64,000 nt of DNA from JAFNAG01 sp963739235 (lineage in GTDB: Bacteria > Acidobacteriota > UBA6911): NCBI GenBank assembly GCA_963739235.1, contig CAVTZY010000031.1, positions 15,463 through 79,462 of the forward strand, given 5' to 3'. Every line of letters begins with the position of its first letter. Position 1 is the first letter of the stretch. A program made the translations under genes and the position numbers. Below the pieces are notes generated by a model that did not search any database, was not told the origin of the DNA, and saw only the letters and a list, made by a program, of their open reading frames with translations. This document shows positions 1 to 8,117 of this stretch, piece by piece.

Positions 1-74
1 TTCAGATCAGGTGCCCGGAAGGCAACAGGGAAAGTGTTACATGCTCGATATGGGTCAACGAGGGGATTGAGTAA
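1..74 (+). other. Window edge, possible end of an upstream gene
   Basis: Two forward frames are open from the edge: one stops just before the next gene (taa at 72-74), another stops with tga at about 68-70. Either could be the tail of a gene that begins outside the window. The stretch is too short to assign. Confidence 0.3.
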
Positions 75-1985
75 ATGCGTTCGCGAATATTGAAGTATCG
101 TAAGGTCGTCATCGTTCTCTCCCAAATCGCCCTTCTGACTCTCGCCTATTATTTCAGCTTCCTGTTGCGCTTCGATTTCCAATTGGGCGGATCCTACCAA
201 GCGGTTTTCCTTCAGACACTGCCGATCGCTCTGGGAATCAAGCTTCTGACCTTTTTCTATTTCCGGTTGTTTCGTGGCTGGTGGCGTTATGTCGGCATGA
301 GCGATTTGCTGGATATCATCAAGGCCGCGCTTGCAAGTTCCGTCCTGCTTTACGGGGTGATCTATTCGACGCGCGGCCTGATCGGCTATCCGCGTTCGGT
401 TTTTATTATTGACTCTCTACTTACTGTAATGGTCATCGGCGGGATGCGGTTCGCCGTGCGCGCATATACAGAGTCGGCGCGGCTGCAGATGGCGCAAGCG
501 AACGCCCTGATCGTCGGAGCGGGGCGCGCCGGCAGCGCGATCGCTCGTGAACTCAAAAACAACGAGGCGTTGGGCTACAACCTGGTCGGTTTCGTCGATG
601 ATGATCCTGCCAAAAAAGGGGAAAGAATCAACGGCATCAAGGTGTTGGGAAAGACTGACGATCTTCCGCGCATCATCAGTGAGCATGATGTCTCCCAGAT
701 ACTAATCGCCATTCCATCGGCTAACGGCAGGCAGATGCAGCGAATCATAAACCTGTGCCTCGAATGCAAAGTCGATTTCAAGACTCTGCCGGCGCTGGGT
801 GACATTATCACGGGCTCGGTTTCGGTAGGATCAATGCGGAAAGTCAAGGTCGAGGATCTCCTAGTGCGTGCTCCGGTGCAACTGGATCTGGCGAAAATCC
901 AGAGAAAGTTCCAGCAGAGGGTGGTTATGATCACGGGAGCCGGAGGCTCGATCGGTTCTGAGCTGGCTCGGCAAGTGTCGCGGTTCGATCCCCAGAAGCT
1001 GGTGCTTTTTGAGCGCTCGGAAAATGACCTGCACAAGCTCGACATCGAGTTTGCCGAAAAATTTCCCAAACTGGCGCGCGTTCCAATCGTGGGAGACATC
1101 CTGGATGTGAACCGGCTGCAGGAAGCGATCGCAACTCACAGGCCGACATCGGTATTCCACGCAGCAGCTTACAAGCATGTTCCGATGATGGAGAAGAACT
1201 GCTTCCAGGCGGTGACCAACAACATTTTCGGCACTTACAATGTGGCCTTGGCCGCGCGCAAGTTTGAAGTCGAGGATTTCGTCATGATCTCCTCAGACAA
1301 GGCCGTCCACCCCTGCAACATTATGGGTGTAACCAAGCGGATCGCCGAAATCCTGATCCTGGGGCAGCAAGAGCAATCGACCCGGTTTGTTTCCGTGCGT
1401 TTCGGAAATGTACTCGGGAGCAATGGCAGCGTAGTCCCGTTATTCGAGCAGCAGATTGCCAATCGAAAGCCGATAACGGTCACCCATCCGGAAGTCCGGC
1501 GTTATTTCATGACCATTCCGGAGGCAGTTCAGCTGGTGCTTCAGGCCTCGACCATGGGAAAAGGCGGGGAGATTTTTGTGCTCGACATGGGCGAACCGGT
1601 CAAGATCGTTGACCTGGCGCGTGACTTGATCAAGCTCTCGGGGCTGGAACCCGGACGCGATATTCCGATCATATTTACTGGCCTGCGCCCGGGAGACAAG
1701 TTGTTTGAAGAACTGAAGTTTGACGCAGAGGGATTGAAGCCGACCGCGCATGAGAAGATCCGTGTGCTCGACGGAGGCGCTACCGATACCGATCAGGTCA
1801 ACGCCTGGCTCGACGAGCTTTCCGGGGTCGTCGCCGCCAAGAACGTTCATGGGCTGGTGACTAAACTGCAGGAGATTGTGCCCGAGTACACCCCAAGTCC
1901 GGAGATTCTAGCCCAGGCCAAGGTGGATCGGCATGATCGTTTTGTGACCTACCAACAGGCTCGTGGCAATCTCAACCGCGAGTGA
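75..1985 (+). CDS. wbpM: Membrane-bound UDP-GlcNAc 4,6-dehydratase (WbpM/CapD type)
   Basis: Predicted to remove water from UDP-GlcNAc, giving the UDP-4-keto-6-deoxy sugar used for D-QuiNAc or D-FucNAc, at the cytoplasmic face of the inner membrane. The 636-residue length matches the long WbpM class. About four hydrophobic helices lie at residues 10-32, 44-66, 82-98 and 106-126. A first Rossmann motif GAGRAG follows at 148-153 and a second, TGAGGSIG, at 287-294. The catalytic segment SSDKAVHPCNIMGVTK (406-421) has Met where most SDR enzymes have Tyr, which is typical of the Ser-Met-Lys triad of this family. It lies on the plus strand, opposite the sugar operon that ends at 3.5 kb, and probably supplies the substrate for the 4-ketoreductase at 3543-4517. 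Family assignment is firm; the exact sugar is inferred. Confidence 0.93.
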   Translation: MRSRILKYRKVVIVLSQIALLTLAYYFSFLLRFDFQLGGSYQAVFLQTLPIALGIKLLTFFYFRLFRGWWRYVGMSDLLDIIKAALASSVLLYGVIYSTRGLIGYPRSVFIIDSLLTVMVIGGMRFAVRAYTESARLQMAQANALIVGAGRAGSAIARELKNNEALGYNLVGFVDDDPAKKGERINGIKVLGKTDDLPRIISEHDVSQILIAIPSANGRQMQRIINLCLECKVDFKTLPALGDIITGSVSVGSMRKVKVEDLLVRAPVQLDLAKIQRKFQQRVVMITGAGGSIGSELARQVSRFDPQKLVLFERSENDLHKLDIEFAEKFPKLARVPIVGDILDVNRLQEAIATHRPTSVFHAAAYKHVPMMEKNCFQAVTNNIFGTYNVALAARKFEVEDFVMISSDKAVHPCNIMGVTKRIAEILILGQQEQSTRFVSVRFGNVLGSNGSVVPLFEQQIANRKPITVTHPEVRRYFMTIPEAVQLVLQASTMGKGGEIFVLDMGEPVKIVDLARDLIKLSGLEPGRDIPIIFTGLRPGDKLFEELKFDAEGLKPTAHEKIRVLDGGATDTDQVNAWLDELSGVVAAKNVHGLVTKLQEIVPEYTPSPEILAQAKVDRHDRFVTYQQARGNLNRE

Positions 1986-2137
1986 ACCATGACATGACCC
2001 CAAAAACCTCAACGCAGAGGCCGCAGAGCAAGACCCTCTTTTTTGATAGTTTCTGTTCTTGCGCATCGAACCATTTCCCGCGCTCTCTGTACCCTCCGCG
2101 TCGATGTTTTGCTGACCCACGAATCAGGAGAGGATCG

Positions 2138-3049
2138 ATGATCACAAACCGCAACCTTTATCTGAAAGCTGCCCTTATTTTTTCTTTGCTGGCGGCAGCA
2201 GTCGCATTCAGCCAGGAAGTCCCTGAATATGGTCCGCCGAACGGCACGTTGGTAATCGTCGGGGGCAATTTGAAGACTCAGGCAATCTACGACCGCTTCA
2301 TCCAGCTAGCAGGAGGGCCGGATGCCAATTTCGTGATCGTGCCCACAGCGGGCGGGAACAAAAACAACGACGGGACCATCCGGGTGTACAAGGAAGAAGA
2401 CGTAATCGCTCCCTGGAAAAAGCGCGGACTCAGGAACGTTACCATGCTGCATACGCACGATCCCAAGGTCGCAGATACGGAGGCGTTCGTACAGAATTTG
2501 AGGAAGGCGAATGCCGTCTGGTTCGATGGCGGCCGGCAATGGAACATCGTTGATTCTTATGCGAACACTCTGACTTACAAAGAATTTCACAAGGTATTGG
2601 AACGCGGGGGAGTGATTGGCGGGTCTTCCGCGGGCGCGACGATACAGGGCGCGTATCTGGTGAGGGGTGCCATCTCCGGCCCGGATGTGGTGATGGCTCC
2701 CGAGCCGGAGCATCAGGCGGGATTTGCTTTTCTGCGGCGGTCGGCGATCGACCAGCATATCAATGCGCGCAATCGCTGGGATGATATCATCCCGGTGATC
2801 AAAAAGTTCCCGGACCTGCTTGGCATAGGGCTTTCCGAGGATACCGCCATCGTGGTCAAAGGTGACACGTTTGAGGTCATGGGCACCTGGAAAGTAGCGA
2901 TCCACGACGACACGAGGCTGTATCAGCCTTGGGAAAAACCTTACTACATTCTGTCACCCGGCGATGTGTATAACATGAAGACACGCAAGATCGTAAGGCT
3001 GGGCGACGGCACCGCGAGGCCGGCCCCGGCAGCGAAAAAACTCGAATAG
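2138..3049 (+). CDS. Secreted cyanophycinase-like serine peptidase (S51 family)
   Basis: The start at 2138 is chosen because AGGAGAGG precedes it and a signal peptide follows (MITNRN, then a hydrophobic stretch to about residue 25 ending AFSQ). A longer in-frame start at 1982 would read through low-quality leader sequence. The mature protein has the Class-I-glutamine-amidotransferase-like fold of peptidase S51: a WFDGGRQ segment and the nucleophile elbow GGSSAGA, with the likely catalytic Ser near residue 164. Characterised cyanophycinases hydrolyse beta-aspartyl-arginine polymer, and related enzymes cleave other isoaspartyl peptides. No cyanophycin synthetase is visible here, so the true substrate is unknown. 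It follows wbpM after about 150 bp and ends at a strong terminator. Export to periplasm or outside is predicted. Confidence 0.85.
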   Translation: MITNRNLYLKAALIFSLLAAAVAFSQEVPEYGPPNGTLVIVGGNLKTQAIYDRFIQLAGGPDANFVIVPTAGGNKNNDGTIRVYKEEDVIAPWKKRGLRNVTMLHTHDPKVADTEAFVQNLRKANAVWFDGGRQWNIVDSYANTLTYKEFHKVLERGGVIGGSSAGATIQGAYLVRGAISGPDVVMAPEPEHQAGFAFLRRSAIDQHINARNRWDDIIPVIKKFPDLLGIGLSEDTAIVVKGDTFEVMGTWKVAIHDDTRLYQPWEKPYYILSPGDVYNMKTRKIVRLGDGTARPAPAAKKLE

Positions 3050-3120
3050 TTCGCCAACACACCGCGCGCATGAATGCACAACGGAAGCTGCGGGAAAGCA
3101 CTTCTTGCCAGCGCTGCCAT

Positions 3121-3159
3121 AAAAAAAAGCCCTCGGTCACAATTACCCGAGGGCTTTTT
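3121..3159. terminator. Bidirectional intrinsic terminator
   Basis: A 13-bp perfect inverted repeat (AAAAAGCCCTCGG at 3124-3136, CCGAGGGCTTTTT at 3147-3159) surrounds a 10-nt loop, with A-runs on one side and T-runs on the other. It can end the plus-strand wbpM/peptidase transcript and the opposing sugar operon. Confidence 0.92.
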
Positions 3160-3293
3160 GATTTCCGCGCCCGCAGTCTCATGGGGCGCGCTACGGCTTA
3201 GTCTGTGGCATTTTCGATCATTCGATAAGTATCGCACCGAACGCTCGCGGATCTTATTACCTGCATTCCGCGAGTTTGAGGGGGCGGATGTTG

Positions 3294-3540
3294 GAAAATT
3301 CCGAATTTCCCAAATTCATGTAATAACCCAAACGGCAAATAAGAACTCCAGAGCGAAAGCATCAACCCACCGGCTGTGCCCAACAGGAGCCCAACGCCGC
3401 CGATGCGAGGTGTGGGCACTCGATGGAAGGAACGCTCGTTGGGATTATCAAGGGTCCCCCCTTCCGCAGGGCTAGTTTTGGAGCGAAGGGTACCAAAATG
3501 GCCGAGTTCACAATCGACATGCAACTAGGAGAACCAGTTC
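3294..3540 (-). pseudogene. Remnant of a WecA/WbpL-type polyprenyl-phosphate sugar-1-P transferase
   Basis: At 3294-3455 the minus strand encodes a recognisable piece of the glycosyltransferase-4 family: NPNERSFHRVPTPRIGG, the cytoplasmic loop that follows the first helix in WecA, WbpL and TagO proteins, then a hydrophobic stretch. The upstream helix appears only in a different frame (about 3460-3540), and the remaining ~250 residues with the DDxxD and HIHH-type motifs are absent. A complete gene has about 340 codons, so this is a truncated, frameshifted remnant. Its position directly after the 4-ketoreductase matches the wbpV-wbpL order of known loci. The locus therefore has no visible intact initiating transferase of this type in the window. 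Confidence 0.75.
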
Positions 3541-3542
3541 TT

Positions 3543-4517
3543 TCATTCACCCTGGCTTTCGGAGGCGCAGGTCTCTGCCATGGCCAGATCCAGATCAAAC
3601 GGCTCAAGTCGCCCAAAATCAGAATCATAATGATGAGCTCGGACGACAAAGTTGTCGGTCAGCCTGGCCAATGCTTCTTTTGCGTGACCTTCTTTTCCTG
3701 TGGTGTTTTCCCAAATCCAATCGACGAACTCTCCACCGGCTTTGGCAAACCAACCAGGTACAGAAGGGAAGAAAGCAGTCCCTGTTGCCCGCCGCACCGA
3801 CTCCAGGATCTCCCTCAGTTCAAACGCCCCATCACTGAAGACATACGTTTGGCCGGAAACAAACGCCGGCCCGAGGATTCGATCGACCCGCTCGGCCACT
3901 CGCGCCAGGTAGGCAATGCTCCTGCGCGCCCGCCCTCCGCCGATGACCGGAAACACACCTCTCCGGACTGCCCGAATCAGGCGAGCATAGTTCCCCTCGC
4001 TGTCACCCCGTCCGAACACGGCAACCGGTCGGACAACAACGACGCCAAGTTCGCCTTTCCCGGCCATCTTCGCCAGCGCCTGCTCCGCCTCGTATTTTAG
4101 TTCCGCATAGATTCCAATCGGCCTGGGCTCATCGTCTTCGTCGAGTCCTGTTTCGGTTGTTTTTTCTCCATACACCTTGGCGCTGCTAAAGAACACGAAT
4201 TGCGACACGCCCGCTTCCGCGGCTGCTCTGGCGGCATTCAATGTGCCCGAGACATTGACCCGTCGCACCGTCTCCAGTTCATCGCGGCCCACACTTGCAT
4301 GCGCAAGACCTGCCAGGTGAACACATGCGTTTGGTCGCTCCTGGTTGAAGACGGCCCTTAGCCCACTGAGGTCCGTGACAGAGCCCTTGTATAGGGATGG
4401 CCTCTTCCCCGCCGCTGGTCCATTCGAGAAGCCTACAACGTCCCATCCTGAGCCACGCAAGCGTCTGCTGATCCCACTTCCGATGAATCCATCCATGCCT
4501 GTGATGAGAACCTTCAC
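3543..4517 (-). CDS. NAD-dependent epimerase/4-ketoreductase (WbpV-like SDR)
   Basis: An extended SDR of about 324 residues. The GTG at 4517 (before KVLITGMDGFIGSG) is preferred because AAAGG lies about 10 nt upstream; a TTG at 4544 is also in frame. The nucleotide-binding motif is GMDGFIG, and the catalytic Ser (SSAKVYGE) and YAELK (YxxxK) are intact. Proteins of this type beside WbpM and WbpL reduce the 4-keto group of UDP-4-keto-6-deoxy-GlcNAc to give UDP-D-QuiNAc or UDP-D-FucNAc. The neighbouring wecA/wbpL remnant and the wbpM gene at 75-1985 support that role. It is the last intact gene of the minus-strand operon. Which C4 epimer is made cannot be read from the sequence. Confidence 0.82.
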   Translation of the reverse strand: MKVLITGMDGFIGSGISRRLRGSGWDVVGFSNGPAAGKRPSLYKGSVTDLSGLRAVFNQERPNACVHLAGLAHASVGRDELETVRRVNVSGTLNAARAAAEAGVSQFVFFSSAKVYGEKTTETGLDEDDEPRPIGIYAELKYEAEQALAKMAGKGELGVVVVRPVAVFGRGDSEGNYARLIRAVRRGVFPVIGGGRARRSIAYLARVAERVDRILGPAFVSGQTYVFSDGAFELREILESVRRATGTAFFPSVPGWFAKAGGEFVDWIWENTTGKEGHAKEALARLTDNFVVRAHHYDSDFGRLEPFDLDLAMAETCASESQGE

Positions 4518-4558
4518 GTCAAAATTACCTTTGGAGCCTGGCAATCGTCATCAGGACT

Positions 4559-5833
4559 TCATTCGCCGCGATGAGGTCGGACCTGGCGCCCCATTGAGCC
4601 GATCACGTCCTGTATCATCTCATGATATAAGCGGGCTACGACCTGCCGCGAGTATCGGGCTTCAACGAAGACACGGCCGGCCGCGCCCTCTGTGGTGATC
4701 CGATTTGGGTCTTTCCGGTACGCCATAAGTGCGTCGATGTAATCCCCGGTCGGTCCCGGCCTGGCCCACATACCGCATTTCGATTCTCTGACTATTCTCA
4801 CCAGCTCAGAGCCCTCGGAGCAGCACACAACGGAGGGCCGCGCACAGGCCATTGTCGTGTAGATCTTTGATGGGAAACCATCATCTTCGACCCGAGCATC
4901 CATGATAATCGTGGCAACATCGCTGCCGGCGTTTATCTCTGCCATCCTCTCCCTCGGCTGGTAGTCGAGAAGAAGCATGTTGCTCAATCCGCGCCTCCTG
5001 ACCTCCTTCGCCAGCCAATCCTTCCTGGACCCGTTGCCAATCACCACGAAAAGGACTTCTGTTCTGGTACGCTCGGCCGCCTCAAGCATCGGATCCCAGT
5101 ACTGCGCCAGCCCGATGTTCCCGGCGTACATGACCACGAACCGGCCTACCAGCCCGTGCTGTCGGGCGAATGGATTGTCCCGTGGCATGGGTCGATACAG
5201 GTCAACATCCACGAAGTTCGGGATCGTGAGCACCTTGCCCCTGGAGACCCCACGAGACACAACCACCTCTCGGAACTTCTCCCCGATCGTGACAACCCGT
5301 TCGCTTCTCGCGTACACGAACGCCTCCAACTTCCTGAGGCCCCAGATCAGGAACAGGTTCTTGATCACACCTTGGTTGATCGCAAAGTCCGGGTACAGTT
5401 CCTGGACGTTGTAAATGGACTTGGCCTTGTACCATTTCGCCATCAGCCAGGAAATTGCACCAATGGTCAGCGGCGGCGACGGGGACAGAACAATGTCGAA
5501 CTTCCCAACGTGTTGCAGGGCAAACCGCAGGGCGCCCACATGGAAGAAGAACATGTGTCTCATCCGGGCGCCAAAATCCGCCGACTTCTGTGGCATCCCA
5601 ATGTGCCAGACAGGAATCCCACCAGTTTCGCTGTAAAACAGCCAGTGGCCCTTCTTCCGGATCAGCGGCTGCCGCTTCTGTTGCTCAGGATCGACATTGA
5701 AATGCGGCGTCGTCGTCAATACCGCCACTTCATGGCCAAGCTTTTTCAATTCGATAGCAAGGTCCGTGTAGAGATACGCCGTTGAAACACCATCTGGCGA
5801 AAAAATAAGTGAATGGATCAGTACTCTGGCCAT
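4559..5833 (-). CDS. Glycosyltransferase, GT4 fold (WbuB-like)
   Basis: A 424-residue cytoplasmic glycosyltransferase with two Rossmann-like domains. The N-terminal domain opens with an IHSLIFSPDGVSTAYL loop typical of enzymes that act near fnl-type genes. The C-terminal domain has a VVMYAGNIG strand and the E-x7-E region around SEGSELVRIVRE. It follows the FnlC-like epimerase by 57 bp and precedes the 4-ketoreductase by 41 bp. This matches the fnlA-fnlB-fnlC-wbuB order known from L-FucNAc-containing O-antigens, where WbuB is proposed to transfer the L-hexosamine. Transfer of the 6-deoxy-L-hexosamine made by the upstream genes is the best inference. Confidence 0.85.
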   Translation of the reverse strand: MARVLIHSLIFSPDGVSTAYLYTDLAIELKKLGHEVAVLTTTPHFNVDPEQQKRQPLIRKKGHWLFYSETGGIPVWHIGMPQKSADFGARMRHMFFFHVGALRFALQHVGKFDIVLSPSPPLTIGAISWLMAKWYKAKSIYNVQELYPDFAINQGVIKNLFLIWGLRKLEAFVYARSERVVTIGEKFREVVVSRGVSRGKVLTIPNFVDVDLYRPMPRDNPFARQHGLVGRFVVMYAGNIGLAQYWDPMLEAAERTRTEVLFVVIGNGSRKDWLAKEVRRRGLSNMLLLDYQPRERMAEINAGSDVATIIMDARVEDDGFPSKIYTTMACARPSVVCCSEGSELVRIVRESKCGMWARPGPTGDYIDALMAYRKDPNRITTEGAAGRVFVEARYSRQVVARLYHEMIQDVIGSMGRQVRPHRGE

Positions 5834-5890
5834 GAGTGATCTTTATAACAAACTGGACTGCAAAAACAGCTTGATTCTTGCCTTCGGCGA

Positions 5891-7033
5891 CTAAACCTTT
5901 TGCCGACCCTGGATCTGAGCCCAAGACACTCCCGCAGGATCGGGAATCTTATAGCTCAATACGATCCGGCAGACTGTGCTTGCAACATTGGGCTGCAGGT
6001 ATTCTTGAGGAGGGGCCCACCGTTGGCGATTGTCGCTGACCAGATGCACCAGCTGCAGGATCTTCTCGGGATCGACACCGGAAAGGATGTTGCTTCCGCA
6101 CTCGACGGTCTCCGGCCGTTCCGTTACGTCACGGATGGTCACATTCGGAACATGGAAAATGCAGGCTTCCTCTTGAACCGTCCCGCTGTCCGAGAGCAGG
6201 CAGAACGCCGCCCGCTCGAGCCGGATGAAATCAAAGAACCCCAGCGGCTCAACGAACCGAAGCCCGGCACGCTGAATATCAACCTCAAAAGCCTGCACCC
6301 TGGCTCGGGATCTCGGGTGAAATGAGCAGATGACCGGGTGGCCAAAGTCCTTGTGCAGCATCGCCAGCGCATCGACCAGATTTCGCAGGCGCTCTTCGAT
6401 ATCGACGTTTTCGGCGCGGTGCATGGTCACCAGGAAGTACTTGCCTGGCTCAACCCCCAGTGTTTCGAGCGCCATGGATCGATCGATCTGCGGCTGGTAA
6501 TGATCGATGACTTCTTTGATGGGATTCCCGGTGACGAAGATCCGCTTACCTGGGATGCCTTCTCGGAGAAGGTTTTCCTTGCTGCGATGGGTGTAAGGCA
6601 TCAGCACGGTGCTGGCATGGTCGATGACTCTCCGGTTGACCTCTTCGGGGACCCGGTCATCGTAACACCTGTTCCCCGCTTCCATGTGGTAAACCGGCAT
6701 GCCTAACCGGCGGGCGACAAGGGCGCAGAGCCCACTATTGGTGTCCCCCAGGATGAGCAATCGGTCTGGACGGTATTGCAGGAACAGCTTCTCACACCGT
6801 TCGAGGATCTGTCCGATCTGGCTTCCGAAGGTTTCCGAGCGGACACCCAGGCTCACATTCGGGGTGCGCACCCCCAATTCCTCGAAGAAGATTTTGTTCA
6901 GGCGATCGTCGTAGTTCTGTCCGGTGTGAACCAGGATGTGGTCTGAATGCTCATCCAGAATGGGGATGATTCTGCTGAGCCGGATGATCTCCGGCCGAGT
7001 CCCCAGTACCGTCATAATCTTCATCTTGCTCAT
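5891..7033 (-). CDS. fnlC: UDP-2-acetamido-2,6-dideoxy-L-hexose C2-epimerase (FnlC/WbjD/WbvD-like)
   Basis: A 380-residue member of the UDP-GlcNAc 2-epimerase fold. Visible motifs are GTRPEIIRL at the N-terminus, HMEAGNRCYDDRVPEE (active-site region) and SDSGTVQEEACIF (UDP binding). The NRCYDDRVPEE variant separates FnlC/WbjD proteins from WecB, which reads LRSFDRTMPEE, as in the paralogue at 41735. These enzymes perform the last step, C2 epimerisation, giving UDP-L-FucNAc or UDP-L-QuiNAc. An AGGGGAG ribosome-binding site precedes the ATG. It lies 18 bp behind the FnlA-like dehydratase in one operon. Confidence 0.9.
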   Translation of the reverse strand: MSKMKIMTVLGTRPEIIRLSRIIPILDEHSDHILVHTGQNYDDRLNKIFFEELGVRTPNVSLGVRSETFGSQIGQILERCEKLFLQYRPDRLLILGDTNSGLCALVARRLGMPVYHMEAGNRCYDDRVPEEVNRRVIDHASTVLMPYTHRSKENLLREGIPGKRIFVTGNPIKEVIDHYQPQIDRSMALETLGVEPGKYFLVTMHRAENVDIEERLRNLVDALAMLHKDFGHPVICSFHPRSRARVQAFEVDIQRAGLRFVEPLGFFDFIRLERAAFCLLSDSGTVQEEACIFHVPNVTIRDVTERPETVECGSNILSGVDPEKILQLVHLVSDNRQRWAPPQEYLQPNVASTVCRIVLSYKIPDPAGVSWAQIQGRQKV

Positions 7034-7051
7034 CGGGCTCCCCTTGAATCC

Positions 7052-8116
7052 TCAACTTTTCCAGTCCTTCAACTCGTCACGAACGTAGTCGAGCTTCAGC
7101 AGAAGTTCGGCCATGTCATCGACCGTGAGGCGCCGCGTGTTGTGGGAATTGTAGTCTTCCAGTTGAGAGATCTCCTCCTGCCCCTCGGTGAAGTAGGCGG
7201 CGTAATTGAGATCCCGGTTGTCGGCAACCACCCGATAGTAGTCGCCGAGATCATCAGCCTTGGCCATCTCTTCCCTGGTTAGCAAGGTCTCGTACAGTTT
7301 CTCACCATGTCTGGTGCCAATGACCCGTACAGGATTGGGAGCTTTGAATACTTTCCTGATCGCCAGGGCCAGGGTCTCGATGGTGGCTGCCGGTGCTTTC
7401 TGGATGAAGATGTCTCCCGCACGCCCATGTTGATATGCATAGAGAACCAGATCTACGGCATCCTCGATCGACATCATGAACCGGGTCATGTGGGGATCCG
7501 TTACCGTCAGGGGCTTGCCGGCTTTGAGTTGACTGACGAACAGTGGAATCACGGAGCCGCGCGAAGCCATCACATTGCCATAGCGGGTGCCGCACATGAT
7601 GGTGCCTCGGGTGATTGCCACCCGCGACTTGGCCACCATGAGCTTCTCCATCATGGCCTTGGAGATGCCCATGGCGTTGATCGGGTAGACCGCCTTGTCC
7701 GTGCTCAGGGTAATGACTCGCTTCACGCCGGTCTCCATGGCAGCATTAAGCACGTTCTCGGCCCCCAGGGCATTCGTTCGGAGGGCTTCGAGCGGATAGA
7801 ACTCGCAAGAGGGAACCTGCTTGAGCGCCGCCGCATGGAAGACATAGTCTGAGCCGGCGATTGCGGAAACGATGCTGTCATAGGTCCGAACATCCCCTAT
7901 GAAAAACTTCAGCTTGGGGTTGCTGTAGGCTATCCGCATGTCCTCCTGCTTCTTCTCATCCCGGCTGAAGATGCGGATCTCCTTGATGTCGGTGTGGAGG
8001 AAGCGACGCATGACCGCGTTTCCGAAGGTTCCGGTACCACCGGTAATGAATAGGATCTTGCCTTTGAAGATGGATACTTTGGCAGGCTTGGATTTGCTAC
8101 TGGTCTTTGGCGCCAA
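7052..8116 (-). CDS. fnlA: UDP-GlcNAc 4,6-dehydratase/C5-epimerase (FnlA/WbjB/CapE-like)
   Basis: A soluble SDR of about 354 residues predicted to convert UDP-GlcNAc into UDP-2-acetamido-2,6-dideoxy-L-4-hexulose, the first step to L-FucNAc or L-QuiNAc. GGTGTFG lies near residues 26-32. The catalytic stretch STDKAVYPINAMGISK has Met instead of Tyr, as in CapE and FlaA1. The start is TTG at 8116: GGAGGAG lies 7 nt upstream and overlaps the end of the preceding gene, whose TGA is one base away, so translation is probably coupled. No ATG is available before the Rossmann motif. Confidence 0.9.
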   Translation of the reverse strand: MAPKTSSKSKPAKVSIFKGKILFITGGTGTFGNAVMRRFLHTDIKEIRIFSRDEKKQEDMRIAYSNPKLKFFIGDVRTYDSIVSAIAGSDYVFHAAALKQVPSCEFYPLEALRTNALGAENVLNAAMETGVKRVITLSTDKAVYPINAMGISKAMMEKLMVAKSRVAITRGTIMCGTRYGNVMASRGSVIPLFVSQLKAGKPLTVTDPHMTRFMMSIEDAVDLVLYAYQHGRAGDIFIQKAPAATIETLALAIRKVFKAPNPVRVIGTRHGEKLYETLLTREEMAKADDLGDYYRVVADNRDLNYAAYFTEGQEEISQLEDYNSHNTRRLTVDDMAELLLKLDYVRDELKDWKS

Positions 8117-8117
8117 G

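Noticed and set aside
3074..4100. Plus-strand frames of 133 and 225 codons
   Set aside because: They lie antisense to the epimerase and to the wecA-type remnant, which have clear homology on the minus strand.
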